A DNA stretch of 64,000 nucleotides from assembly GCA_030549775.1 (NCBI GenBank), contig CM060173.1:5616501-5680500 (forward strand), in the 5' to 3' direction. The stretch's first letter is position 1. Each line of letters opens with the position of its first letter. Of this stretch, positions 49,659 to 61,726 are shown piece by piece. The DNA is from Tamarix chinensis. Its lineage: Eukaryota > Streptophyta > Magnoliopsida > Caryophyllales > Tamaricaceae. The translations under genes and the position numbers were made by a program. The notes under the pieces are model-generated. The model had not been told where the DNA came from, made no database searches, and worked only from the letters and a program-made list of their open reading frames with translations.

Positions 49659-51538
49659 TGTGATACCTTATTATCATACCTCAAGTTAGTGGTGGATAGT
49701 GGAGTCCTAAAGGGATTGATAAGATTAATTACATGAACAAGGTATACATTCTTTTTAGAAAACCCATAATTAAATAACCCCACGGTCAAGTGTTTTTTAC
49801 TTAGAGTAATTTTATAACACCCCTATTCTTTACTACTAACAATTTTCATTTTAAAAAACTATGATAGCGGAAAAAATACTAAACATTTAGAAAAAATAAG
49901 GTGTTACCACCACACCTACTATAGGATAGGCGTTAACCATCAATCTTATGTTAGATACAAAGTTAAGAAATCAAACCAATTAAACAAGAGTAGAGTGTGC
50001 AAGAACCACGATATATAGATACTAAAGAAAACTTTTACAAAATAAGACCTTGACGGTCCTTGAAATATTCAAATACATGAAAGAAGATTAAACTGAAGTA
50101 TATAATTATAATGGCAAAAAAACAAAGGTAGGATGTAGCCCTAAACTCTGGTCCATCAAGGATCTAACAACAAACTCCGGATGTCCACACTCTTAGGCCT
50201 CAAGTCCAAAATGAGGTAGGCCAACTACCGATCATTTCCAAAGACTTGCACATGGTCCTCTGCTCATAGGAATGAGCGGGAGACCAAACAAACAAACACA
50301 TTAGTACACTTCGGACCGAGTAAGCCAACTTACTTCATCAATATAAGTCACAAGCATACAAGGTCCTAGCATAATGTGAAGATCATACTAAACACATATC
50401 ACACTTATGCCGTACAATTAGATAATCTTGATATATTATGGTCATATAATGCATCAGGACTTCATGTCATATATGACTTAGACAAATCAGGACTCATCAT
50501 GCTTATCAACATAACATGAACATCATGGATATCAACATACAATTTGATAAGCATATTATTCAACCAAATTATTAGGGATTTTACCATCTATTCATATAAG
50601 TTTCTATTATGTCTATTTTCCAAGCTTACATAATCCATTAGGTAGTTTATTTATAAGTCATTATTTTTCTTTCCTTTTTTTTCTTTTTTTTCCTTGTTAT
50701 TTATCCACATCTTTATCCTTATCCTTATCCTTATTTTATTTCTATCCTTATTCTTATTCTTATCAAGCGATAGATTGTGTACTACCCCATGGTCACACAT
50801 ACCATGAAAATTTATCTAAACTAGAGGATATAAAGTCCAGTCGAAGCCAAGTAACCACCAATGGACATAAAGTCCGACCAAATCCAAGTAAATCACCTAG
50901 GTAACTAGACCCTTTAGTATCGATACCCCCTAGTACATCTTCAATGTCTAGAGTAGGTGAGACACCGAGATCTAATAGGATCCTGCCTAAAGGCACCAAT
51001 AAATGAAAAAAGGCAGACTGACCCCGCGTAGTTAATTGAGGATCGAGTAACCTAAAACCATGAACAACTCGATTATCTTCCATACCAAGTGATTAGAGTG
51101 TTATTTTCCAAGGTTAGATTATCATATAAGGCTCATGAAACATTCAAGTAACACATCTACATACTCATTCCATCTTAACCATTATTACCCTCCAAATGTG
51201 TGGTGTAATTTCTATTTATGCCAAAACTTAGATTATCTCATTTAAAATTAGAATCATAGGATACTTATTCCAATTTTACTCATCAAAGTCTTCTAAAGGC
51301 ACTAAATATAATATTATGAATTATGATCCCTTTAATCCATCCAATATGCTAGCTAATTCATGTCAAAATGTGTGTTCACATCATTAAAGGATCATATTAT
51401 AGCATTTTGTAAAGTATCAAAGCATAGTAAGTCCAAAGAGAACAAAACAATACACTTTGGTCGAACCAATCGATTGATTTGGCTTAGTTAAACCCTAGAG
51501 TTTCCTCAAATAATTGATTGGTTTGGTTAGACCATCGC

Positions 51539-54363
51539 TGTAATACCTCAAAAATTTGCTTAACCTAATCCCACTTCATTAACACCCTAATTTGATTCTA
51601 ATATCAATAAATCCTATGTTAGCCTTAACCTAACTCCTTAATCCCAAAAATTTAACCAAATCTGAAACCTTGACTCGAATAAAGTATAATTTGTAAACCA
51701 AAATCAAAGCCCGCTAAAATTTTCACTAATCCTAATCCAAAATCACCCTAAACTAATCCCCCCAACCCTTCTCTTTTCCTTTTCTTTCTTTCTTCTCCTC
51801 CTTCCGTCAACCTTAAGCTGTACATTTGAAATTGTTGCAACTTACACTTGCAACTTGCACCCCCACTTGCACCATCACTTTTCTACATCCATCACCCATC
51901 ACCTTACTCCCTTTCTTCTTTTTCTTCTTCTCTTTTTACTCCCTTATCCTTGCCCGACTACACACCCATACGCACACCATGCCCACTTCAATTTCCCCTA
52001 CTATTTTACTTCTCACACAACACCTACATACAACCATCACCAGCCTCACCTTGCAGCTACTACTCTACCCCTAACCATCCTCTACAACCATCACCATCAT
52101 CATCATCTTGCAATTGCACCATCACCATCGCACACCACCTCTCTATTTTCCTTATTTTCCTGATTCACACCATACACACATGCACACATATACACAAATA
52201 CATACATACATAGATACATACATACATATATACTACATACTCTCCATCTTTCTCTTTATTTTTACCTCATTCTACCCATATTTGTATCAAAGAGCCATTA
52301 CCCAAACTCCCCCTTCATTCTCCTTTCTTCCTTCTCTGTTCTCCTTCTTCTTCCTCCTTCTTTTCCAATTTTTGGCCTTCACACCACCCATTCCACCACC
52401 ATGCACCACCTCGGCTAACACTCGCTGCCCATTGGCCACTGGATCGACCACCAAGGTCACCCTAATCTTCTCCAACACTGTCGTTGTCCATCACCGCCGA
52501 TCATCGCCTCTTTCCCCTTCTTTTTCCCCTCATTCTTCACACATTTGTAGAGTGTACGGCCTTAGCACGGCCGTGCAACACTTAAAATCTCCTACTATAT
52601 AGTTGTGTAACCTTTGCACCGCTTGGTCCAGCATGATATTTTCTCTCGGCCTAGTGTTTCATAGTCATGCAACTTTTGCAACACCTGGCCATGCCTTACT
52701 TTTTCTCTTGACCAGGGCTACACTGCCTATTATACAGCCGTATAAATTTTTATTTTTGGTTGTGCACCCCTATTTTCACCCCTAAACCTCGTCTAAAAAC
52801 CACCAAAATTTTACCATAACTCCACCACACATTCCTCTACACCTCCACACATCTCAACCTCCCATTTAACTACGATTATTTTTATTTTTACCCTCTTCAC
52901 CTTGATTTCTCCTTTGATTTAACTCTTTGAGCCTAACCATGAATTTTTTATTATTTTTCATAGATGGTATTTCAGTAGCTTCAGAGGAGGAAGTCTAATA
53001 TTTGCATGCTTAGAACCCAGTGTCCTAGTTAGTAAGGATACTATTCAATTTTTATGATTTTTGGTGTTATTTTCTTATATTATTGTATGTGTTTTCATGA
53101 TATTGTTGATATATAATGTGACATGTGTTGATCATGATATTTTGTGATGATATAAATATTATGGTGAAAGGGAGTAAGAATGGGTAAGAGGTATCATTAT
53201 TAATTTGTAGTGACAATGTCATATTTGTGGAAATATATCTTATGGTATGAAATATGGACTTAAGGATATTATATTGATAAAAGAAAGTAAGAATGGGTAA
53301 GAGGTACTATTATTATTTTATTGTGATAGAGTCATATTTGTGGAAAAATATATTACGGTATGAAATATGGGTTAAATGAGTTTTGATAAATAGACTTAAG
53401 AATTCTCATGAGGTATGATGATCAATTGTGGACTTGGAAAGTAATATGTGTGGAAGTATAATATTTTATAGAATAAAGTTTTTTTTGTGCTTAAGGGTAA
53501 CTTGGTCATTATGAGATAATAAAGAAATTTTGGTATTTTATATGTTAGGAGGATTAAAATATGATAATAATAGCATGAGGAATTCTCGGAAGTATTATTG
53601 TTATTTGGGGTCCTTAAATGATTTAATGGATTATTTGGGGCAAACTATCTTGTATTGATAATACCATTATTCCATGTATAAGATCTATATGTTATACAGA
53701 TTTCTAAATACATCGTTAATGTTAGACCTTATGATGCTATCTATTGGAATTGGTAATCATAAAAATTTCATGGGAGTTGTTATGATAAATCTGTGGAATT
53801 TGGGTATTGGATATTTCTATGATTAACAGATCGGGATGAGATTGTTAAAGTATATGTATGGGAATTAGATCGTGCATTTTTGGGTATGATAATAATGATG
53901 GAATTTGAAGATGATATAATATAAGTTGTGTGGAATAATCAATATGGGAGAATGAATACTAAAGGGTGTGTAATTAGGGTTTAAAAGGACTTAAGGACTT
54001 GGACTTATGCTATATGCATATATGTTTTAATGTGTTCTATGTCTGATAATCAATCTTGAATAAGATACTAATCACTTAAAGTGAAAGAACACGTGAATAG
54101 GGTCAAGATGATATTTTTTCTATATATATATATATATATTCCCATTCCACCGAAAAGAATATATTTTTAATTTTCGTTTCACCGGAAAGAATAGTGGCAC
54201 GAGAGCATTTTTTCTTGAGAAGGTGATTTAGTCCGTTCCACCGGATTAAGAATAGTGAGGTGTCTACTCATCATGAAATGAAAACGTATCATTATAACCT
54301 ATGGAAAAGATACTAATGATTTAAAGTAGAAGAATACGTGAGTTAGGACTAAGGTGATCTATT

Positions 54364-54435
<72 letters not shown>

Positions 54436-55672
54436 TGTATGTATGTATGTATGTATGTATGTATGTATGTATGTATGTATGTATGTATGTATGTATGTAT
54501 GTATGTATGTATGTATGTATGTATGCATGCATATGCATATGCATTCCCATTCCACCATAGAGAATAGTGGCTCGGGAGTATTTTATCCTGATAAGATATT
54601 TTTAATCTCCGTTTCACTAGAAAGAATAGTGGCTCGGGTGTGTTTTTCCCAAGAAGAGTTTCAGACCATTCCACCGGTTTAAGAATAGTGGGGTTCCTGC
54701 ACTCAACGTATGTAAAAGAATGAAAATATATTATACTTAATAAATGAATCTTGACCATTTTCTATCTTATGAGAAGTTTCATTTATTTAGTTATTCCTTA
54801 TTATCTAATGTGAAAACATGTATTATTTGTATCCTTGTTTCGATAGTATTATTCCCCTTGCTTAGTATGTAGAGTGCTGACCACCCGTTTTATGGGTGTT
54901 GTTCATTCCTACGAGCAAATCTACCCTATTTTGCAGGTGATTGATGACTACTAGCTTGATGTGCTTATCTTGGGTGAGCGCTAAATGATTTGGTAAAGGG
55001 TATGGTTATCGACTCTTAGTCCTATATTTTCACTATTTATTTTCTTCTCTCTATTGCGTATCATGTATTGCAGTGGAATCAAGTACGTTCCACACCTAAT
55101 TCCTAGGTATAAGGTTACTTTTGCTTTCTTTATGAATACTACACATCAAGTGCACCTACCACAAATCGGGATACTGCACTGAGAGGTCTTTGCTGCGAGG
55201 GCTAAAAAGTTAGCATACTACACCCACCTAAACAACGGACGATACGAAGTGTTAGGTAGCTTGTATTGGGATACCTCACCCACTTGAGTTGGACACTAAT
55301 GTTATGCCATCCTACTATAGTATAATCCTATATCTTAAAGATATGCACATACCCTATATCGACCACAACTCGGTAGAGAAAGAAATAGGTACTGAGTGAA
55401 AAAAATATAACTAAAGGTAACCCACCCACTAACTTCTAGCAACTACCCTGAGAGTTAGAGAAAAATGCTTGAATGAAATCTTAAACCATTAATTTATATT
55501 TTCAAGTGATATCACAAATCACTATAAAGTCCACATGTAGCAAAATTGGGTATAGGGAGTGCCTCTTCTTTGTTAGATGCGGCGTGGCACCCCCTATGTT
55601 TTGTATTTTGGCTTCAACTATTAACTCTTTAAAATAAAAATTTTAAGTTCCAAAAAAATTGGGGGTGTTACA
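51539..55672 (+). mobile_element. Solo LTR S11 (family C-like), nested in S10
   Basis: Starts TGTAATACCTC, ends TTGGGGGTGTTACA. The flanking pentamers ATCGC (51534-51538) and ATTAC (55673-55677) differ only at a CG dinucleotide, which reads TA on the right; this fits a TSD decayed by CpG deamination on both strands. 4134 bp. Pyrimidine-rich tract 51760-52560, leader, two sets of modules (54055-54260 and 54304-54690) expanded by microsatellites, and a TTAGTA/GTGCTGA-type hairpin at 54862-54880 followed by CACCCG..ATGGGTG. Confidence 0.75.
54121..54690 (+). repeat. Modules with inserted microsatellites in S11
   Basis: Modules CCATTCCACCGA/CCGTTTCACCGG then AAGAATAGTGG and hairpins are present, but inside them lie (TA)n 54121-54140, (CT)n 54361-54386, (TA)n 54387-54407 and an almost perfect (TATG)n of about 30 units to 54526. 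The Met-Tyr-Val-Cys and Ile-His-Thr-Tyr repeat frames here are microsatellite artefacts. Confidence 0.9.
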
Positions 55673-57417
55673 ATTACATCGGTTCTGACAAACCGATTGA
55701 TGGTTTTAAGCAAAGAGCAACCGAAGTCACCATAGACCAACTAGTCAATCGATTTGGGCCAATGAGTCAACTAATCTAAGGACCAATTGATCAGTTTGCT
55801 CCTAAAGAACATATATCATACATTTTACATGCGATTCACACACTAAAATCTTACCACATCCAAACCATAACATATCATAGAAAAATACCAAGATTTAACA
55901 AGCTCATAAACCAGATGATGCTTCATTTTTAAGCAAATCGACCATATTTTTTCAAAAATCATGCATTTTTTTCAGAATTCTTAATTAATTTAACATGCAT
56001 TGATTAGAAGCCAAACTTGCATATAGGAATATAAAATTAACATCTTGAATATTACATCACATCACATACTTATTTAGGCTACATTTCAAAGGTCATAATG
56101 ACTTAGCTGATGCTTAGCAAAGTTTCCCACTAAAGAGGCAAGCTCAAAGATTTCAACTTCCAAAACCTTTAAAAAAAATTAGAACTCATAAATCATTAAA
56201 TATCTTTCATAAATCAATAACTTTACATTAGAAAATAAAATAGACTTACCATTACCAAGAGAAAAATAGAGAAAAATTTAGCTGAAAGGAACTCAACTTC
56301 CTCCTAAATGTAACTCTCTTTTACTTAAGAATAAAACAAGATGAGCTAGATAAAGGATCAGAAGAGTGGAAGGAACTCAGAAGTAAGCTCAAAGTGAAGA
56401 GGAAATCAACACAAGCCCTTAAGGATTCATATATTTTGGAGGCTAAAAGAAAGGTGAGAAAAGGGGTGTTTATGGTTATTTATGGCTAATGAATAAGTTA
56501 ATGAACGAGTGAGGTTATGCAACAGACCAAAAATCTTATAATTCCTTTCAAATATGAGCCTAATGAGTGGATTTATCAAGAATAGGTTGAATTCTATTTC
56601 AGAGCTCAAATGGTGATTTTCTAAATAATGTAGGTTGAGCTCATCTAGAAAATATCAAACACAAGAAGGGAAATAGGAGATCTGCAGGGGAAGAGAATCT
56701 CCCAGTTATGTAGAGAACAATCTGGAAATTGAAGCATACTTCCAAATTTGCGTAGAGGAGAGAGGAAGAACATGATAAGAGTGAGGCCATTCTCTCCCTC
56801 AACTGTCAAAATTGAGCCATCAAATTTGTTTGAGGCAGAAACTAAAGCTAAATAAATAATAAAAAAGGTTAAGATCACTTAAGAACAACTTAAAGTTGGA
56901 TCATCAAAGTTTCATTTTGATACAAGAAAAATTCTAGAAAATCAAGCTTTCAAAAGTACTTAGCCCGATAAACTAGTTGATCAGTTTGACCAAACCAATT
57001 GATTATTCTACGGACCAGTTGATCAGTTTGGTTGAACAAAACTCTTTGCTAAAATGATGAACTAGATGATCGGTTCTTAGAACTAGTCGATCAATCAACC
57101 TAAAAACTTATTTTATTTAATTTTCCAAACTTTCATCATATTCATTTTTACCTTAAATCTAATCATAGTTCCAAATTGAAATCACACATTATCAAATTTT
57201 ATTAAACACAACAATTCTCTGTTATAAAAATCTTACAAAATCAGAGGGTATTACAAATTTAAGGATTGGGTGACCTCTAAGGAATTTTTTTGGAATATGT
57301 ATGTGTTGATAAAAATCACACTCAAAATAAATTGTGTTGGCATATAGGAACAATCATTTGATCCCAAAAGCACCCCACATTAATAATCTACAACACTTAT
57401 AAGGTTAGAGTATTACA

Positions 57418-58023
57418 CTTATATGTCCTAATTTACCTAATTATATTTCATATGATCATGAATTAATCCCCTTTAGATTGTTGTTTAGATTAGTTGTTCA
57501 CAATCTGTGTTCAAATTGTTGGTGTTGTGTCACTAGTCAATGGGTTCAGGAGAGAGCGGTTACTTAGTTATGCTTTATTTAGGTTTTGGTTCTAGTGAGA
57601 CCAGCTGATTGGTCTTCTCACATTATTCATTTTTTCCAACAAGGTATTTCACTTTATAATTTGGTTTGATTTCATAATATTATCCAAACTTTACCAAATC
57701 TTCAATTCTTGTTATATTCATGTTGGTCATCAATCTCATGTGTTGTATGATTCTTTTTGTAATTATTAGACCGCCATTTCAAATAATTCACCCAAAATCA
57801 CACTTTTCAATTTTCAACTACCCATCCTTACCTCACATAAGTAAATTATTTCTCTCTTCTATTCCCTAAAGTTGTGTGCAATGACACTATAGGAGTTCAG
57901 TTTTGTTGATCCCCTCCCCTTGTCCTTATCCATACTTAGTTTCTTATACTCGACCTCATTTACCCACACCATACTCCCTCACCATTCTTGTCTTTTATTA
58001 AGTGAAACTCAAGTAACCTCATC
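57418..58023. other. Unassigned AT-rich DNA
   Basis: No gene, terminal repeat or conserved LTR word recognised between the Cassandra LTR end and the (CT)n tract. Confidence 0.5.
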
Positions 58024-58173
<150 letters not shown>

Positions 58174-58212
58174 AAATCTTGGCTGAGATTCTGATTCCCC
58201 TCATAATCTGAT

Positions 58213-60778
58213 TGTAACACCCAAAATTTATGTTCTCAAAGTTTTGAAGTGTGAATTTTTCTTCTCTTTCTTCCTCCTTGTTGTGCCAAAACCTTTGGGA
58301 TACTCTCATATATTATTTTCTTGCTTGCTTACTGCTAAACACTTTAATGTAGCTCATTGGTGCTTACTCTTAAGTAAAAGTATATTAGATCTTTATTGTG
58401 GCAAAAAATAAAGCATATGATTCTCCTTCCCTCTTAAATCATTCATTAGAAGGAAAGAATATAATATTCTCTCTTCATTCAACTTTTATAACTTATGGCT
58501 TTTTTACATCCGAAAGTGTTGTCCTATGCCATTATGTTCTCATTATAAGGAGAACAAGGATCTTAAATGAAAAAAAAAAGTCTATTTAAATACCTTTAAT
58601 TTCTTTTAAGAATTTAGATATTAGACATTAGGTAAATTTCACACCCTCTATAGATGATAGAATATTATATAGATGTATGGTTTTATGCATATGAGCATAG
58701 TGTCGTGTGTAGTCTAGGATTTCATGATGTTTTATTAATTAGAAACAATTGATGTATCACCTTGGCCTTAATATGTTTCTTGAAGCTCCATGTGCATCTT
58801 TTTAATTCAAAGTGTTTCATTGAGTTAGTTGGTATCCTTGCATGAAAAATGATGTGTGAAATGCCATTGATTAGGCCAATATAGCATGAAATATGTTATA
58901 AAAGCATGTTACCTTATTTTTGCATCATTTGGAATGATTATTGAATTTGAGGTGTGAAATGAGTTTTAAGAAGTTTTTCAAAGTATGATTTAATCATTAA
59001 CATGTTATATATTCATCTTGTAAGATTTGGTGGATTTATGTTGTGACATGATGTGTTAATAGATTTTTTGAAATTACATGGGAATATAGTTGTTTTTTCA
59101 TCACATGAAATATTGTTTCCCTAAGTAGATGAATTTATTGTTTCCCTAAACTAGCCAACTAGTTAGCCTAGATAGTTGACTACTTATACATACTAGTCTA
59201 CTAGTAATTTAATTTTTCTAATCTTATTGCCCTTAATTTAAACACATCAATTGGTTTGGTTGAAACAGTTAACTAGTTCTTCTAAACTAGTTAATTAGTT
59301 TGTTGAAGCAATCCACTAGTGTTGCTATTGTGTAATGTTCTATTTTATAATCTTATTTCCAAACTATTCGAGAGATCTAGATGAACATTTAGCCGATTCT
59401 CTAGGAAATCTTTGTGACATTTTGAATTGTGTTTGTCCCCTTTTCCTCTTTCTTAGCCTTTAACCTTGGGTCATATTGGTTAACTTTTTGTTTAATTTTG
59501 GTACAATATCCTTTGAGTTAGATGTCATATAGCCATGACCTAGGTAGTGATCATTTATGAATTGTTTGAAATAATTGAAAAACATTTGGATGCTCTAACA
59601 TTAGTTGTAATAGCATGATAAGATAACACAAGAGGTTCATATGCTTTGACATTAGTCCTAATGGCCTAATTAGAAAGTATGTCATTGGATGATCTATAGA
59701 TATGGATAAGGAATTGGTCCTTTATGACATGTTTATGGTTTGATCTCTTGTGGCCTTGTGGTTGATATTAATATGGACCTATATATGGCTTATACGTGAT
59801 TAATGGAAACCTTCAATAAAATATTAACAACTTAAAGTGAAAAAGAACTTGAGTTTGGGGCTATGCTCTCTATTCCTCAAGTTAGCCTTTGAGGATGGGT
59901 TGGTTGTATCCTTCCCTATTTATATTAGACCTTGTGGTTAAGGTCCTGTTTGGATACATTAATTTTTTTAGATAATATTGATACTTAACGACTATGTGAC
60001 CAAGGTGGCGTGACTTGTTATCATTCATATGGTATTTCTAGTATCAACCTTTTGTTTGGATTGAAATATACCTCCCTATTAGTGTTCAAAGTTTAAAAAA
60101 TGAATTATTTGATTAGTTGATCAATACATCAAAATAAATTAAAGTTCAAGTCATGAGGATTGATGTTGTTATATTTGCCGATATTTACTATATGCTTCCT
60201 TGGATGATTTTATAGCATGATCCCTTATTTCTCTACCCTCAAATATTCCCATGTATTGATATGTGAGCATGTTATCTTTGTAGAGTATTTGTGGTTTTTT
60301 TTTAATACGATTAGTGTGTTGATACTACACTTTTTTAGATGAATATGTGTGGAATATGCAATGGCTAAGGGAGCTTGGGAGTTATGAGGATCAACACCTA
60401 GAGTGATCCTTATGTGTTTGGGCCTTGGGGAATAAGAGTTAGGATTATCCAACGTTTCCTTGTTTGATGTTTTTTGGTTGTGTCAAAGATTTCTTTAGAG
60501 TGTTAAGTTTCATGCCTTGTGCTTTTGTTAGCACATTTGTCCTTATATCAAAAAGTGTACTTCCTTAACTCTTTTCATATTTATATTATCACCCATTTTC
60601 TTTTTTGTTTTGGTTGATTTAATTTTAGTAAATGTTTTAACCTTAGCACTTAATATAATAAAGGTAAATAAGGCTATGCTTATATTAGGTGTGGTGGCAA
60701 TATCCTATTACTTTTATCTTTTGCAAAACTTTATCTTTAATGAAAATTTATAGTTCTAAAAATAAGGTTATTATAGTA
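58213..60778 (+). mobile_element. Decayed forward LTR S12
   Basis: Starts TGTAACACCC. The conserved motif is present as AAATATTAACAACTTAAAG then TGAAAAAG at 59815-59842, and the terminal hairpin CACTTAATATAA/TTATATTAGGTG (60647-60691, 12 pairs with one G-T) precedes TGGTGGCAATATCC. The end is near AAGGTTATTATA at 60778, but no TSD matches CTGAT on the left. About 2.6 kb, without pyrimidine tract or CCGG modules, so probably internally deleted. Confidence 0.55.
60647..60691 (+). other. Terminal hairpin of S12
   Basis: Twelve-pair stem retained in a strongly decayed LTR; relative to S2 a G-C pair is now A-T, a compensatory change. Confidence 0.65.
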
Positions 60779-60983
60779 AATTTCACATCATTGATTAGCA
60801 TGTGATAAGATAGATAATTACAAAAGTGTATGATGTTGTCTTTAGATGCATAATTTTTTAAATAAAAAATGGTTAGGTCAGCAAGTGCAACATTGCAATT
60901 GTTCATATTAGGCTAATATATTTGGTGGGGAGAGGGAATAATCAACCGATCCATGGCTAGACCACCCAAAACCAACTAATAGA

Positions 60984-61726
60984 TGTGGTATTAATACATA
61001 GATCTCCAGATGGTGTATGTGTGGAGACTTAAAAGAATTAATATGATTAACTATATCAACAAGGTGCACCTTTCTTTTTAAAAATACATCACTGGAGAAT
61101 TCTAAAGCTAAGCATAGTTAACTTGAAGTAGTCTAATGATAAGTGGCATCTTGAATTTTTTTTTATATATAAAAATTAGTCATTTGAGTAGGGATAAAAC
61201 ATGATGAAAATGGCTAATGTTGACCTGTAGAACTATTCATCAATCCTAAAAGTTCTCCAAGTGACTACTCGCAGTCAATGTGGATCAATGTGTTATAAAT
61301 GACATCAAAGCAAAACTTCAACCGTGAGCCAAATTTAGATGAGTCATTTGATTGCCTAGTGGAATAATTCTTGGGATGAATTGTTATAAGATAGTTAATG
61401 ATCAAATCACAACAAAAATGTTGTATTCTTTGTGTGGATGTAAAAGTAATAACCCATGTTATGTGGTAGATGGTGGATACTTTAAATGATTGATATAATT
61501 ACCTATTTCAACAATGTGTATATTTTGTTTTTCAAAAATCCATCGGAGAACTTCATAGTTAAGCATGATTTTTATAGCAAGAAGATTGGTGACCTTCTGA
61601 AAAGTTTTTCCGGATAACATGCAGGAAAAGTGTGTTGGAAAAGACTTGTATTGAGATGTGGGACTAGTCATCAATCCCAAAAGTGTTTTTAGTAAATACA
61701 TCGGCTAGTGTGGGCCAGGGTGTCAC
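60984..61726 (+). mobile_element. Decayed Cassandra element with two LTRs
   Basis: Left LTR 60984 to about 61296 and right LTR about 61438 to about 61726 share TATATCAACAAGGTG/TATTTCAACAATGTG and 5S-like segments: GAATTCTAAAGCTAAGCA near 61095 and GAACTTCATAGTTAAGCATG near 61549, then GGTGACCTTCTG. After the left LTR, AAATGACATCAAAGCAAAAC mirrors the AATGGTGTCAGAGC primer site of the intact copy. About 740 bp, same layout as the intact Cassandra. TSD not identifiable; right end approximate. Confidence 0.6.

Larger units (their letters stand above)
49813..57255 (-). mobile_element. Solo LTR S10, nested in a Cassandra LTR
   Basis: Plus-strand ends TATAACACCCC (TG mutated to TA) and AGAGGGTATTACA, with a perfect TSD AATTT (49808-49812 and 57256-57260). 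Own sequence about 3.3 kb, interrupted by S11. Reversed 3' end GTGTTACCACCACACCTAC at 49900; CTCATAGGAATGAGC block at 50264. A motif of the type ACCAATTGATCAGTTTGG recurs on both sides of S11 and near 57000. The frame at 50793-51083 (96 residues, minus) is not recognised and is most likely chance. Confidence 0.8.
49659..57417 (+). mobile_element. Decayed Cassandra LTR split by S10
   Basis: TGTGATACCTT at 49659 opens sequence alignable to the Cassandra LTR (TGATAAGATTAATTACATG, AACAAGGTATAC). The 5S-like part begins, then S10 interrupts at AATTT. After S10 the text resumes with AGGATTGGGTGACCTC at 57262-57277, the box C part of 5S. It ends TTAGAGTATTACA at 57417. Own length about 310 bp, the same as the intact copy. 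No matching TSD and no primer site follows, so it is a solo or a 3' LTR. Confidence 0.65.

Noticed and set aside
50793..51083. 96-residue minus-strand ORF in S10
   Set aside because: No recognisable domain, lies inside a solo LTR, and adjacent copies do not keep the frame.
54321..54758. ORFs of repeated Ile-His-Thr-Tyr or Met-Tyr-Val-Cys
   Set aside because: Reading frames through (TATG)n; no start context or domain.
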